DNA of 64,000 bases from NCBI RefSeq assembly GCF_000314005.1, contig NZ_ALVR01000010.1, positions 41,310-105,309 on the forward strand, given 5' to 3'. Under the pieces are notes generated by a model. That model did no database searches. It had not been told where the DNA came from and was given only the letters and a program-made list of their open reading frames with translations. Within the stretch, counting starts at the first letter, position 1. Each line of letters opens with the position of its first letter. Of the stretch, positions 43,240 to 51,593 are shown piece by piece. Position numbers and translations under genes: made by a program. Source of the DNA: Spirulina subsalsa PCC 9445 (GTDB lineage Bacteria; Cyanobacteriota; Cyanobacteriia; Cyanobacteriales; Spirulinaceae).

Positions 43240-44130
43240 CTAAGCTTTTCCGGTCTTATCCGGTTCAACTTGGGCGAGTTCAGCTTGAAGGCGAGGAATT
43301 TGTTCAAGGATAATGGCGGCGAGGACGGCCACCATGAATCCGGCAATGAGGGACAAGATAATCAGTTGTAAACGGGAGCGAGAGGGTTGTGTGATGGGGG
43401 ACTCACTCAGGACGGTGATGGGGAGAACTTGCTGTGTAAAGGGGGCTGGATTGTCTAAACTTTGTTGTAAGAAAGCTTGGTCAAATTGAAAGGCGGTAAG
43501 GCTGGCTAATTGGGAAGCTCGTTCCGATTGAAGGGCTTCTTGCCGTGGGGAATCGGTGGGGTTGGTTTGAGCAAGTTGTTCTTCTAGTCGGGTGATGACT
43601 TTTTCCAGTCGTTCAATGTAGAGGGTGATTTCTCCTAAACTGGCTTGGATATCGGTTTTTAAAACCTCTTGTAGGTCTTCGTTGAGTTGCTCAAGGACGA
43701 CGGAGGGGGCTGCTTCGAGGGTGCTGTTATCGTCCGATTTTAGGGTGAGAGTAATTTTCTGGCTGGTTGTATCGTAATTCGATTGCAGGCTGAAGGATTC
43801 GGGGGTTTGAGTCTGCAAGAGTTCAGTGGTTAATGTATTGGCTCGGTTGATATCCAGTCTGGGGACTGAACTGGGGACTGAACTGCGATCTGTGAGGAAG
43901 AAGGGATTAAATCTGAGGGAAAGGGTGACAGTTTTTTGATAGGGGGGTTTGGGTTGCAGGAAGGAGTAAGCTACGGCCAAGAGGGAGATGGTGAGGGTGG
44001 AGAGGCTGATCAATTTCCACTGTCGTATAAAGAAGCGGATAATATCCACGAGGGAAATTTCGTCGGTGTCGTCAATCAAGACGGGTTGGGGTTGGGGATG
44101 AGTGAGTGGTGGGGTTTGTTCTTTCTCCAT
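43240..44130 (-). CDS. Wzz-type chain-length determinant
   Basis: A 296-residue protein from ATG 44130 (MEKEQTPPLTHPQPQP). It has a proline-rich cytoplasmic start, a first membrane helix (LISLSTLTISLLAVAYSFL), a periplasmic coiled-coil region (ITLYIERLEKVITRLEEQLA) and a second helix (RLQLIILSLIAGFMVAVLAA) near the C-terminus. This is the PCP architecture without a kinase domain. It probably sets polymer length with the polymerase. The next gene downstream, 58 bp on, is the CapD-like enzyme. Confidence 0.85.
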   Translation of the reverse strand: MEKEQTPPLTHPQPQPVLIDDTDEISLVDIIRFFIRQWKLISLSTLTISLLAVAYSFLQPKPPYQKTVTLSLRFNPFFLTDRSSVPSSVPRLDINRANTLTTELLQTQTPESFSLQSNYDTTSQKITLTLKSDDNSTLEAAPSVVLEQLNEDLQEVLKTDIQASLGEITLYIERLEKVITRLEEQLAQTNPTDSPRQEALQSERASQLASLTAFQFDQAFLQQSLDNPAPFTQQVLPITVLSESPITQPSRSRLQLIILSLIAGFMVAVLAAIILEQIPRLQAELAQVEPDKTGKA

Positions 44131-44208
44131 GCTTTTTGGGGATATTTTGGGGGAATTGGGGTTTGGGTGTATCAGGCCGCATTGTAGCGCAATCTCGGGA
44201 GGGTGAGA

Positions 44209-44447
44209 AGATGGGGCAAATTCTTTATGAGCAGGATTATTATAGCTGGGCATTCAATCAAGCCAATTTACTCCGCGAGGGACGCTTTGAGCAGTTGGAT
44301 GTTGCCCATTTGGTTGAGGAGTTAGAGGATTTGGGCAATCGACATTACGACCAATTAGAGACACGGTTGATGCAGTTAATGGCTCACCTCTTGAACAAAA
44401 AGAGCGACGCACTCCCCCACGCCAGGTGGGAGAGCTTCATAGAATGA
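44209..44447 (+). pseudogene. DUF29 gene cut by a TnpB element
   Basis: Starts MGQILYEQDYYSWAFNQANL and LLREGRFEQLDVAHLVEELE, the usual DUF29 N-terminus. After MAHLLNKK the frame enters the transposon left end (SDALPHARWESFIE) and stops at 44447. DUF29 proteins are usually about 145-170 residues, and the missing half is not found beyond the insertion. It is presumably inactive. Its start codon lies close to the divergent wzz gene. Confidence 0.85.
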
Positions 44448-45809
44448 GGATTTCTGCTGCATCACCAGAGTTTTTTACGTGAATAGACAATAGCTTGAAA
44501 GCCCTGTGGCTTTAGCCCAGGGATGAAAAGCAACGGCGGCTTTAGCCGCATTCTTACGCCAGATATGCTAGTATAAGGAAATGATTGTACTTGAGTTCAA
44601 AGCACGGGTAAAGCCTGCCCAGGCTACCGCTATAGACGACGCTATACGGACGGCTCAGTTTGTCCGTAACAAAGCTGTGCGCCATTGGATGGACAACCGG
44701 GGAGTGGGTAAATACGACCTTAGCCAACTCTGCAAAGTGTTGGCTGAGGAGTTTCCCTTTGCCAAAAAGCTCAATTCCATGGCTCGTCAAGCAGCAGCAG
44801 AACGAGCTTGGAGTTCAATCAGTCGGTTCTACAACAACTGCAAAAAGAAAGTCAAGCCCGCAGGATTCCCCAGATTCAAGAAGCATTCCCGCTCGGTGGA
44901 GTACAAAACCTCTGGGTGGAAGTTGCTTGAACCGAAGCGCATCAAGTTTACCGATGGCTTCGGAATTGGGGAATTGCGGTTGATTGGAACCTACGATCTG
45001 GCACGCTATGACGAATCCCTAATTAAGCGAGTTCGCTTAGTCCGTCGTGCCGATGGCTACTACGTTCAGTTCTGCATCCAGGTTGATGTTCAGGTGCAGA
45101 GTGAGCCGAGTCAAAAAACCCTGGGCCTTGACCTAGGGTTACGGTATTTTATCGCTGCCAGTGATGGCAGTGTGGTGGAAGCACCACAGTTCTATCGTAA
45201 GTCTGAAAGGCGGTTGAACAGAGCCAATCGGCAGAAGTCCAGAAAGTACCGCAAGGGGGCAAAACCCCAGTCGAGGAACTATCACAAGGCTAGGAATCGA
45301 TACGCCCGGAAGCATTTAAGGGTAAGTAGGCAGCGTAATGAGTGGGTGAAGAGAATCGCCTACTGCGTCATCCAATCTAACGATTTGGTCGCTTACGAAG
45401 ATTTGAATGTAAAAGGGTTGGTTCGCAATCGGCATCTGGCTAAGTCGATTAGTGATGCAGGATGGTCAACGTTTCGCCGTTGGTTGGAGTATTTTGGCAG
45501 GAAGTACGGGAAGGTAACGGTGGCCGTTCCTCCCCACTATACGAGCCAAAATTGCTCAAACTGCGGTAAACGAGTCCAGAAGGCACTCTCAGTCAGAACT
45601 CATCACTGTCCCCATTGCGGCTATGAGGCTGACCGAGATGTGAATGCTGCCATCAACATCCTGCGCCTGGGACTAACTACCGTGGGGCACACGGGAAGTT
45701 ATACGCTTGGGGAGATTGGGCCTCTGGCTGGGTTGGAGCAATCCTGCTCAGTTAAGTCTGGTCGATGAACCAAGAATCCCCGTCGCGTGATTCGCGGGGA
45801 GTGTCAAGG
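44402..45809 (+). mobile_element. IS200/IS605-type element with TnpB
   Basis: About 1.4 kb. The left end begins near 44402 with the hairpin CTCCCCCACGCCAGGTGGGAG. The right end is the hairpin CCCCGTCGCGTGATTCGCGGGG and AGTGTCAAG ending near 45808. It contains one tnpB and no tnpA. The exact borders are estimated from the interrupted DUF29 frame and the 96%-similar right end at 25893-26047. Confidence 0.7.
44581..45768 (+). CDS. tnpB: TnpB RNA-guided nuclease, IS200/IS605 family
   Basis: An intact 395-residue TnpB: MIVLEFKARVKPAQATAIDD, LGLDLGLRYFIAASDG (RuvC-I aspartate), LVAYEDLNVKGLV (RuvC-II glutamate), PPHYTSQNCSNCG...CPHCGYEADRDVNAA (zinc ribbon and last aspartate). The tail LTTVGHTGSYTLGEIG is encoded by sequence that should double as the omega RNA scaffold. 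A nearly identical solo scaffold lies at 25893, so this nuclease could serve both guides. Confidence 0.93.
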   Translation: MIVLEFKARVKPAQATAIDDAIRTAQFVRNKAVRHWMDNRGVGKYDLSQLCKVLAEEFPFAKKLNSMARQAAAERAWSSISRFYNNCKKKVKPAGFPRFKKHSRSVEYKTSGWKLLEPKRIKFTDGFGIGELRLIGTYDLARYDESLIKRVRLVRRADGYYVQFCIQVDVQVQSEPSQKTLGLDLGLRYFIAASDGSVVEAPQFYRKSERRLNRANRQKSRKYRKGAKPQSRNYHKARNRYARKHLRVSRQRNEWVKRIAYCVIQSNDLVAYEDLNVKGLVRNRHLAKSISDAGWSTFRRWLEYFGRKYGKVTVAVPPHYTSQNCSNCGKRVQKALSVRTHHCPHCGYEADRDVNAAINILRLGLTTVGHTGSYTLGEIGPLAGLEQSCSVKSGR

Positions 45810-45960
45810 AAACTTTCCACAAATGGGGAATCTTGGTGTATGTTACGGGATAACAATTTATGAAGAAACTTTTAGAAGTGGGCTTTGACGGTCTTCGGAT
45901 CTCAGTCCCTTCACCGCAGCCTTCTTGCCTTGAAATAAGGTGTTTTGCCAGATTTGAGGA

Positions 45961-46401
45961 GTGAATTCGGAGGTCGAAGTGCAGGATAGGTGTGTCCGAA
46001 ATCGGAAACGGTCGAAGCGGCGGGCAATTTTTTGTCCGGAGCATGGTTGTTATTTGGATAGTGTGAGTCAGAAATATACCCTTTATACGGAGTCTGCGGG
46101 GACGTTACAATCTCGGGGTATTAGTCGTTTATCGGCGTTGCTTTTGGTGGCGACTCACACGGCGGTTCCCTTGGTGGGGGAATGGTTGGAGGCGTTTTGG
46201 TGTCAGGAGTGTCAGGAGACGCGCTGGTATTATGTGCGGAAGGTGGGGGAGCGGGCTTATGAGGTGCAGTTGGCTCCGAGGGAGTTGTGGATGCAGGCAA
46301 CGGGGGTGATTGACCCCCACGGGAATCCTTCGGTGGGTGAGTTTACGCGGCGGCAAGCCCGAGCGAATTCAGGGGTTCGAGATTTTGGGATGATGGCGTG
46401 A
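45961..46401 (+). CDS. Conserved hypothetical protein with two cysteine pairs
   Basis: A 146-residue protein starting at GTG 45961 with GAGGA just upstream. It contains RRAIFCPEHGCYLDSVSQKY and AFWCQECQETRWYYVRKVG, spaced as two possible zinc-binding knuckles about 60 residues apart. The basic N-terminus (RNRKRSKRR) and the C-terminal FTRRQARANSGVRDFG do not point to a function. The TGA stop is within GTGAACTACC of a transposon end, so the last residues may not be original. I do not recognise the family. Confidence 0.65.
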   Translation: MNSEVEVQDRCVRNRKRSKRRAIFCPEHGCYLDSVSQKYTLYTESAGTLQSRGISRLSALLLVATHTAVPLVGEWLEAFWCQECQETRWYYVRKVGERAYEVQLAPRELWMQATGVIDPHGNPSVGEFTRRQARANSGVRDFGMMA

Positions 46402-46456
46402 ACTACCCCACCCAGCCGTTGGCGAGGATGGGGAATTCCGCAACATTTTTGTTAAA
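46398..46456 (-). repeat. Solo TnpB right end at a stop codon
   Basis: GTGAACTACCCCACCCAGCC then GTTGGCGAGGATGGGGAATTC and CGCAACATTTTTGTTAA. The first half matches the TnpB right ends; the second half matches the repeat at 19307. It supplies the stop of the preceding gene and lies just upstream of the next DUF29 gene. Confidence 0.7.
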
Positions 46457-46463
46457 GGGGGCG

Positions 46464-46910
46464 GTGGTGATTGGCGAGAATCTGTATGAAAGGGATTTCT
46501 ATAGTTGGTCTTGTCAACAAGCTGAGTTACTACGGGATAGGAAATTTGACCAGGTAGATTGGTCAAATGTGATTGAGGAAATCGAAGATTTGGGTCGTAG
46601 TGAATATCGGGCGTTGGTTTCTGCTCTAGAACAGTTAACGTTACATTTATTAAAGTGGCAGTATCAGCCACAATATCGTTCTCCCAGTTGGCGGCATTCT
46701 ATTGATAAGCAACGGATTAAGATAGAGCGGATTTTGGAGGATAATCCGGGGTTAGTCTCTCGTCGGGAAGAGGTGGTGGCGAAAGGATATAAGTATGGTC
46801 GGAAGGGTGCTAGTAAGGAGACTTTTCTGGAGGAAAATGTTTTTCCTGATGTCTGTCCTTATGTTTGGGAAGAGTTGTTAGATGAACAATTTTTTCCTGA
46901 GCTTTTTTAG
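46464..46910 (+). CDS. DUF29 family protein
   Basis: About 148 residues from GTG 46464 or 46467, with AAAGGGGGC upstream; the longer frame runs back into the transposon end. It shows the family pattern: LYERDFYSWSCQQAELLRDR, DWSNVIEEIEDLGRSEYRAL, HLLKWQYQPQYRSPSWRHSI, VFPDVCPYVWEELLDEQFFP. DUF29 proteins are small helical proteins abundant in cyanobacteria; their function is unknown. It is one of five DUF29 genes within 6.2 kb. Confidence 0.88.
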   Translation: MVIGENLYERDFYSWSCQQAELLRDRKFDQVDWSNVIEEIEDLGRSEYRALVSALEQLTLHLLKWQYQPQYRSPSWRHSIDKQRIKIERILEDNPGLVSRREEVVAKGYKYGRKGASKETFLEENVFPDVCPYVWEELLDEQFFPELF

Positions 46911-47077
46911 CCAGTTTTAAGCGACTGAGCAGCAGTAACGAAGGAGTCAATGATACAAGCACCGCATTAAATTTTAGGACTGGAGGCTTTAATCGTAATG
47001 AAATGACCGAATCCAGATAGTTTTTTGCTCCCAAGTCATTGAACTTAGGCTAACTCTTTGACCAAGAAGGAAAGAAA

Positions 47078-47530
47078 ATGCCATCCGTAAATGTTATTTC
47101 CCAAATTTATGAACAAGATTATGCTGAATGGTTAAGCATTACTCTGAAGCAGTTGCAAAATCGAGAGCTAGAAAACGTTGATTGGGAGCATTTAATTGAG
47201 GAAATAGCGGCTTTGGGAAATGAGCAAAGACATAAAGTGGAAAGTTATTTGTTAAGGCTTTTAATACATCTGCTGCTTTATGATTACTGGGAATCGGAAA
47301 AAGAGTGGTCGGGCAAGGGATGGGAAACAGAAATTGATAACTTTAGATTAGAATTAGATTTGCTCTTTGAGTCTAAAGTTCTCTATAACTATTGTGTCCA
47401 AGTCCTAGATAAGCTTTATCAAAAAGCTAGAAAAAATGCGATTCGCAAATCTCAGCTATCTCCACACATATTCCCAGACCATTGCCCGTATTCTTTAGCA
47501 GAAATTCTCTCTCCTGAATGGTTGCCTTAG
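47078..47530 (+). CDS. DUF29 family protein
   Basis: A 150-residue DUF29 protein: IYEQDYAEWLSITLKQLQNR, DWEHLIEEIAALGNEQRHKV, LLRLLIHLLLYDYWESEKEW and HIFPDHCPYSLAEILSPEWL. It diverges from its neighbours in the central HLLLYDYW motif, where HLLKWQYQ is usual. Its end overlaps the next DUF29 open frame. Function unknown. Confidence 0.88.
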   Translation: MPSVNVISQIYEQDYAEWLSITLKQLQNRELENVDWEHLIEEIAALGNEQRHKVESYLLRLLIHLLLYDYWESEKEWSGKGWETEIDNFRLELDLLFESKVLYNYCVQVLDKLYQKARKNAIRKSQLSPHIFPDHCPYSLAEILSPEWLP

Positions 47531-47541
47531 TGAAAAGTGAA

Positions 47542-47979
47542 ATGAATCTTAAAGCAGAATATGATTTAGATTTTTATGCTTGGATTACTAAAAATGTAGA
47601 ATTATTGCGGGGTGGACAGCTTACTGAAATTGATGCGGAGCATATTGCTGAAGAGTTGGAAAGTATGGGGAAGCGTGATCTTCGTCAACTTCGCAGTCGT
47701 TTACAGGTTTTGGTGATGCACTTGTTGAAATGGCAATATCAGCCAGATAAGCAAAGTAAAAGTGGGCTGGCGACGATTGACCATCAACGGGATGCAATTG
47801 AGGCGTTGTTGTTGGATAGTCCGAGCTTACGGGGGAAGTTGGAGCAGGGACTCAGTATCGTCTATCCTAAAGCAGTTGAAGCGGCTTGTCAGGAAACAGG
47901 ACTTATTGAAACCATCTTTCCTTCAAGTTGTCCTTGGACCATAGATGAAATTTTGGATCGGCGGTTTCTCCCAGAGTGA
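47542..47979 (+). CDS. DUF29 family protein
   Basis: A 145-residue DUF29 protein from ATG 47542 (MNLKAEYDLDFYAWITKNVE); ATG 47518, overlapping the previous gene by 13 bp, is also possible. It contains DAEHIAEELESMGKRDLRQL, LKWQYQPDKQSKSGLATIDH and TIFPSSCPWTIDEILDRRFL. It is translationally close to the DUF29 gene before it and the acetyltransferase gene after it. Function unknown. Confidence 0.88.
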   Translation: MNLKAEYDLDFYAWITKNVELLRGGQLTEIDAEHIAEELESMGKRDLRQLRSRLQVLVMHLLKWQYQPDKQSKSGLATIDHQRDAIEALLLDSPSLRGKLEQGLSIVYPKAVEAACQETGLIETIFPSSCPWTIDEILDRRFLPE

Positions 47980-47997
47980 GAATTGAGGAGGCGTTGG

Positions 47998-48579
47998 GTG
48001 GTTGATTATTTTGTGCATGAGTCTGCTTATGTTGATCAAGGAGCAGAAATTGGCAAAGGGACAAAAGTTTGGCATTTTTCCCATGTGATGGGAAAGGCGA
48101 AGATTGGTGAGAACTGTTCTTTGGGTCAAAATGTTTTGGTGGCCAATCATGTGGTAATTGGCAATGGTTGTAAAATTCAAAATAATGTTTCTTTGTATGA
48201 AGGGGTAATTCTGGAGGATTATGTATTTTGTGGTCCTTCGATGGTGTTTACCAATGTGAAAACGCCCCGTTGTGAGTTTCCCCGCAATACCAGTGATGAT
48301 TATTTACGAACTTTGGTGAAGCGGGGGGCGAGTATTGGGGCGAATGCGACGATTGTTTGTGGGGTGACGCTCCATGAAGGGGCGTTTGTAGCGGCGGGGG
48401 CGGTGGTGACGAAGGATGTGCCTGCTTATGCAATGGTGGCTGGGGTTCCCGCGAAAATTATGGGTTGGATGAGTGCCTATGGGGATGTGTTAGAGTTTGA
48501 TGCGGATGGTTTGGCGGTTGATTCACAAGGGGTGAAATATCAGAAAGTTTCAAGGGACTCTGTACAGAAACTGGGGTGA
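47998..48579 (+). CDS. WlbB/WbpD-type sugar N-acetyltransferase
   Basis: A 193-residue left-handed beta-helix enzyme. GTG 47998 is chosen because GAGGAGG lies six bases upstream. The protein [20 protein letters not shown] continues with hexapeptide repeats ([40 protein letters not shown]) and ends [16 protein letters not shown]. It is most like WlbB/WbpD, which acetylate the 3-amino group of UDP-2-acetamido-3-amino-glucuronate. A DegT aminotransferase of matching type lies at 51715, 3 kb downstream. The dehydrogenases of that pathway are not in this window. Confidence 0.85.
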   Translation: MVDYFVHESAYVDQGAEIGKGTKVWHFSHVMGKAKIGENCSLGQNVLVANHVVIGNGCKIQNNVSLYEGVILEDYVFCGPSMVFTNVKTPRCEFPRNTSDDYLRTLVKRGASIGANATIVCGVTLHEGAFVAAGAVVTKDVPAYAMVAGVPAKIMGWMSAYGDVLEFDADGLAVDSQGVKYQKVSRDSVQKLG

Positions 48580-48588
48580 AGTTCACAA

Positions 48589-48843
48589 ATGAAAGCAATT
48601 ACCAGTAAGCAAGCCAAGCAACAGTTAGATGAAATCATCGAGCAGGTAATCCTTGATGTCGAACCAACTATTTTATCGAATGAGCAAGGTAGACAAGCAG
48701 TTTTAATGCCATTGGATGAATTAAACTCTTGGCAAGAAACACTCTATTTATTATCCAATCCAGCTAATGCGGAACATCTATTAAAATCAATCAAACAAGC
48801 CAAGGAAGGTAAAAAATTTGTTAGAGAATTGGTTGATGAATGA
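48589..48843 (+). CDS. YefM/Phd-type antitoxin
   Basis: An 84-residue protein: MKAITSKQAKQQLDEIIEQV then LSNEQGRQAVLMPLDELNSW and a helical tail (NAEHLLKSIKQAKEGKKF). This is the YefM type that pairs with a YoeB RNase. Its stop overlaps the ATG of the next frame (ATGA at 48840), typical for yefM-yoeB, but that toxin is disrupted. It lies directly after the acetyltransferase gene. Confidence 0.88.
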   Translation: MKAITSKQAKQQLDEIIEQVILDVEPTILSNEQGRQAVLMPLDELNSWQETLYLLSNPANAEHLLKSIKQAKEGKKFVRELVDE

Positions 48844-48986
48844 AAATTGCTTTTACCGAAGCATCTTGGTCGGACTATCTTTGTACGAGCAAATCAAAGA
48901 TGAAATTCAAGGGGCAATTAACTGCTTTTTTTGCCATAGCAGAATCCATTAGCAATGGAAATGCTAGAGTCATAGAATTAACATAA
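48840..48986 (+). pseudogene. YoeB toxin remnant fused to a DegT fragment
   Basis: The 48-codon frame starts MKIAFTEASWSDYL, the N-terminus of YoeB. Directly after it, 48883-48930 carries TACGAGCAAATCAAAGATGA and following bases closely matching 51758 in the DegT gene (there YEQIKDEVQAAIN), and 48935-48955 (TTTGCCATAGCAGAATCCAT) matches 51984 (TTCGCTACGGCTGAATCCAT). The toxin is thus broken by pieces of an aminotransferase gene with an internal deletion. No YoeB catalytic residues remain. Confidence 0.75.
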
Positions 48987-49000
48987 AAATTCTGAAAATT

Positions 49001-49285
49001 ATGCAAGAATTAACCGTTAGCTTAAACTTGCCCCGTGATTTACTTGGGGTGCTTGATGTCCCCGAAACGAGTTTGTCAAGCCGTCTTCGAGAATTGATAG
49101 CCCTGGAGTTATTTCGAGAAGGGTTAATTTCCTCTGGGAAAGGGGGAGAGTTAGTAGGGAAGACTAAATGGGATTTTATTCAGCTTTTGGCAAAGCATAA
49201 TATTCCTTATTTTAATGAAACTCCAGAAGAGTTGGTGGCTGAGGTGGCGAATTTAAAAAAACTTTTGGGTGATCACCAGAAATGA
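49001..49285 (+). CDS. UPF0175 family antitoxin
   Basis: A 94-residue protein: MQELTVSLNLPRDLLGVLDV, LREGLI-like LFREGLISSGKGGELVGKTK and WDFIQLLAKHNIPYFNETPE. UPF0175 proteins are ribbon-helix-helix or winged-type antitoxins that normally precede a DUF3368 PIN toxin, as here, with a 4-bp overlap. It probably represses its own promoter and inhibits the toxin. Confidence 0.88.
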   Translation: MQELTVSLNLPRDLLGVLDVPETSLSSRLRELIALELFREGLISSGKGGELVGKTKWDFIQLLAKHNIPYFNETPEELVAEVANLKKLLGDHQK

Positions 49286-49791
49286 TTGTGGTTTCCAATT
49301 CTAGCCCTTTAATCGCTTTAGCGAAGATTGGAGAGTTTGAACTGTTACATTCTCTGTATGAAAAGTTATGGATTCCTGCAGCAGTTCGAGAGGAGGTGAC
49401 GAGGGTTGGTCAAGACTCAGCGGAAATAGAGAAAAATCGCCCCGGAATTGAGGAAGTTAGAGAAGCCACTTGGATTCGTAGCGTGGATGTGTCTAATCTA
49501 GCTGCGGTTCAGCTTCTCAGAGGGCGGTTAGATGCGGGGGAAAGTGAAGCAGTTGTTTTAGCTCTTGAGCTAAATGCCGATTTGCTATTAATCGATGAAG
49601 CTAGGGGCCGAAGAGTCGCTGAGGCAGAAGGAATCACTACCAGCGGTACAGTGGGAACATTGGTGGCTGCAAAAACACAAGGCTTGATTCTGGAAGTAAC
49701 CCCTCTACTTAATGCTTTGGTAGCTTCAGGGTTTCGGATGAGCCAGGATTTGTATGAAACGGCTCGACAGATTGCTGGTGAGGAGGGATGA
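49282..49791 (+). CDS. DUF3368 PIN-domain toxin
   Basis: A 169-residue PIN-like protein: MIVVSNSSPLIALAKIGEFE (first acidic position replaced by asparagine, as is common in this group), DAGESEAVVLALELNADLLL (acidic cluster) and IDEARGRRVAEAEGITTSGT (third metal-binding region). It probably acts as an RNase toxin paired with the UPF0175 protein upstream. Both genes look complete, the only intact toxin-antitoxin pair in this stretch. Confidence 0.88.
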   Translation: MIVVSNSSPLIALAKIGEFELLHSLYEKLWIPAAVREEVTRVGQDSAEIEKNRPGIEEVREATWIRSVDVSNLAAVQLLRGRLDAGESEAVVLALELNADLLLIDEARGRRVAEAEGITTSGTVGTLVAAKTQGLILEVTPLLNALVASGFRMSQDLYETARQIAGEEG

Positions 49792-49884
49792 AAAAGATTT
49801 TATCCACACTTGTTTGTGGGATGCCGTTGTAGGAATGATGGCAGGGGTTTTCGCGAACATCTGATGGTTTTCTATAGAGGATTG

Positions 49885-50334
49885 ATGGCGATGAATCTTT
49901 ATGAGACAGACTTTTACGCTTGGACCCAACACCAAGCAGAAGCCCTTAAACAACATCAATGGGAACGGCTAGACTTACCCAATTTGCTAGAGGAAATTGA
50001 AGCATTGGGAAGACGAGAACGGCAGGAACTGAGAAATCGTTTAGGGATTTTGTTGGGATATTTACTCAAATGGCAGTACCAGTCTGAATTAAGGGGAAAT
50101 AGCTGGTTGGCGACGATTCGAGAGCAAAGGCGTGAAATTCTGACGCTATTACAAGAAAATCCTAGTCTTAAACCCTATTTGCAAGAAGCGCTGGCGTTAG
50201 CTTATCAAAGTGGGCTAGACCTCGCTGTGCGTGAAACGGGTTTATCCTACGCCCAGTTTCCGGAATCCTGCCCCTATACTTGGGAACAAAGTTTAGCATA
50301 CGTCGCAATTCATCCCCGATTCGACCGCAGGTGA
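49885..50334 (+). CDS. DUF29 family protein
   Basis: 149 residues from ATG 49885 (AGAGG lies just upstream; ATG 49891 is an alternative). It shows NLYETDFYAWTQHQAEALKQ, LPNLLEEIEALGRRERQELR, YLLKWQYQSELRGNSWLATI and QFPESCPYTWEQSLAYVAIH. The last ~10 residues and the TGA are encoded by the left end of the following TnpB element, a 21-bp perfect palindrome, so the C-terminus was altered by that insertion. Function unknown. Confidence 0.87.
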   Translation: MAMNLYETDFYAWTQHQAEALKQHQWERLDLPNLLEEIEALGRRERQELRNRLGILLGYLLKWQYQSELRGNSWLATIREQRREILTLLQENPSLKPYLQEALALAYQSGLDLAVRETGLSYAQFPESCPYTWEQSLAYVAIHPRFDRR

Positions 50335-50353
50335 ATCGGGGATGAATTGCGAC
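50302..50353. repeat. 21-bp perfect inverted repeat (TnpB left end)
   Basis: GTCGCAATTCATCCCCGATTC (50302-50322) pairs perfectly with 50333-50353 around a 10-base loop. It is 43 bp upstream of the TnpB start. A perfect subterminal hairpin is the usual TnpA recognition structure. Confidence 0.9.
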
Positions 50354-50396
50354 AGTTCTATGCTAGAATAACGGCATCTATATCCAAAATATATAA

Positions 50397-51593
50397 GTGT
50401 TTCGTGCATACAAGTTCAGGGCCTACCCAACCGAAGAGCAGAAGCTCACCATCGCCAAAAGCTTTGGCTGTTGTCGCTGGTACTGGAACTATGCTCTGAA
50501 CTTGTGCCAAGAAACCTACCAAACCACTGGCAAAGGGTTATCGTACTTCACGATTAAGGGATTGCTTCCTAACCTGAAGGAAGAAAATCTTTGGCTTAAG
50601 GACGCATACTCCCAGTGCTTGCAGGTTGTCGCTAAAAACTTGTCAACTGCTTATAAGAACTTTTTTGAGGGTAGGGCTAGGCTACCACGCTTCAAATCCA
50701 AGAAGGAGCGTCAGGCAATCACTTACCCTCAGAACGTCAAACTCGAAGGAGATTACGTTAAACTCCCCGGGAAAGTGGGGAAGCTGTACTGTCGGCAGCA
50801 CCGAGAAGTGGTGGGGAAGATCAAATCCGCGACTGTTTCCCTTAACCCAGATGGGAAGTACTACCTATCCATCCTGGTTGACGATGGTTGCGAACAGCCA
50901 AATCCTAGTGCCGAGGGAAAGGTTATCGGGCTTGATCTGGGTCTAACGCACTTCGTGGTCACCAGCGACGGCTCGAAGTTTGATAATCCCCGGCACCTAG
51001 CCAAGCACTCTCGCAACCTAAAGCGTAAGCAGCAAAATCTTTCTCGGAAGCAGAAGGGGAGTAAAAATCGGGAGAAGGCGAGAAAACGAGTCGCTCGCGT
51101 TCACAGCCGAATCGCTCGTTGCCGTGAGGATTTTCTACACAAGCTATCCCGCAAGATAGTCAACGAAAACCAAGTGATTGCTGTAGAAAATCTGAATGTT
51201 AAAGGTATGGTGAAGAATCCCAACCTCGCCAAAGCCATTAGCGACTGTGGTTGGGGGATGTTCTGCACAAGGCTGAAATACAAGGCGGAAGGGGAAGGCA
51301 AGATATATATCGAAGTTAACCGTTTCTTTCCTTCCTCCAAAACCTGCCATGTATGTCTTAATCAGGTGGGTAACTTGCCTCTGGAGGTTCGCAGTTGGAG
51401 TTGCGAGCATTGTGGCACAGTGCATGACCGTGATCTTAACGCGGCGATCAACATCAAAAACGAAGCCTTGCGGATATTGGAGTTGGGAACCCGCTCTACT
51501 GCCTTTGGGAGGGAACGTAAGTCGTCTGGTAGGACTTTGGTTCTGCTAGATGCGGTTCCTGTTGAACAAGGAAGCCGCTCATCTATCGCGTAG
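50397..51593 (+). CDS. tnpB: TnpB RNA-guided nuclease, IS200/IS605 family
   Basis: An intact 398-residue TnpB starting at GTG 50397 (MFRAYKFRAYPTEEQKLTIA). RuvC residues lie in IGLDLGLTHFVVTSDG, VIAVENLNVKGMV and VHDRDLNAAINI. The zinc ribbon is CHVCLNQVGNLP...CEHCGTVHDRD. RuvC-II reads VEN rather than VED; the glutamate is kept. The C-terminal tail LLDAVPVEQGSRSS is shared with the remnants at 2633 and 26826, so this copy could act with their scaffolds. The guide would come from the bases after 51614. Confidence 0.92.
   Translation: MFRAYKFRAYPTEEQKLTIAKSFGCCRWYWNYALNLCQETYQTTGKGLSYFTIKGLLPNLKEENLWLKDAYSQCLQVVAKNLSTAYKNFFEGRARLPRFKSKKERQAITYPQNVKLEGDYVKLPGKVGKLYCRQHREVVGKIKSATVSLNPDGKYYLSILVDDGCEQPNPSAEGKVIGLDLGLTHFVVTSDGSKFDNPRHLAKHSRNLKRKQQNLSRKQKGSKNREKARKRVARVHSRIARCREDFLHKLSRKIVNENQVIAVENLNVKGMVKNPNLAKAISDCGWGMFCTRLKYKAEGEGKIYIEVNRFFPSSKTCHVCLNQVGNLPLEVRSWSCEHCGTVHDRDLNAAINIKNEALRILELGTRSTAFGRERKSSGRTLVLLDAVPVEQGSRSSIA

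Noticed and set aside
48840..48986. Functional YoeB toxin
   Set aside because: Only the first 14 residues match YoeB; the rest derives from an aminotransferase gene.
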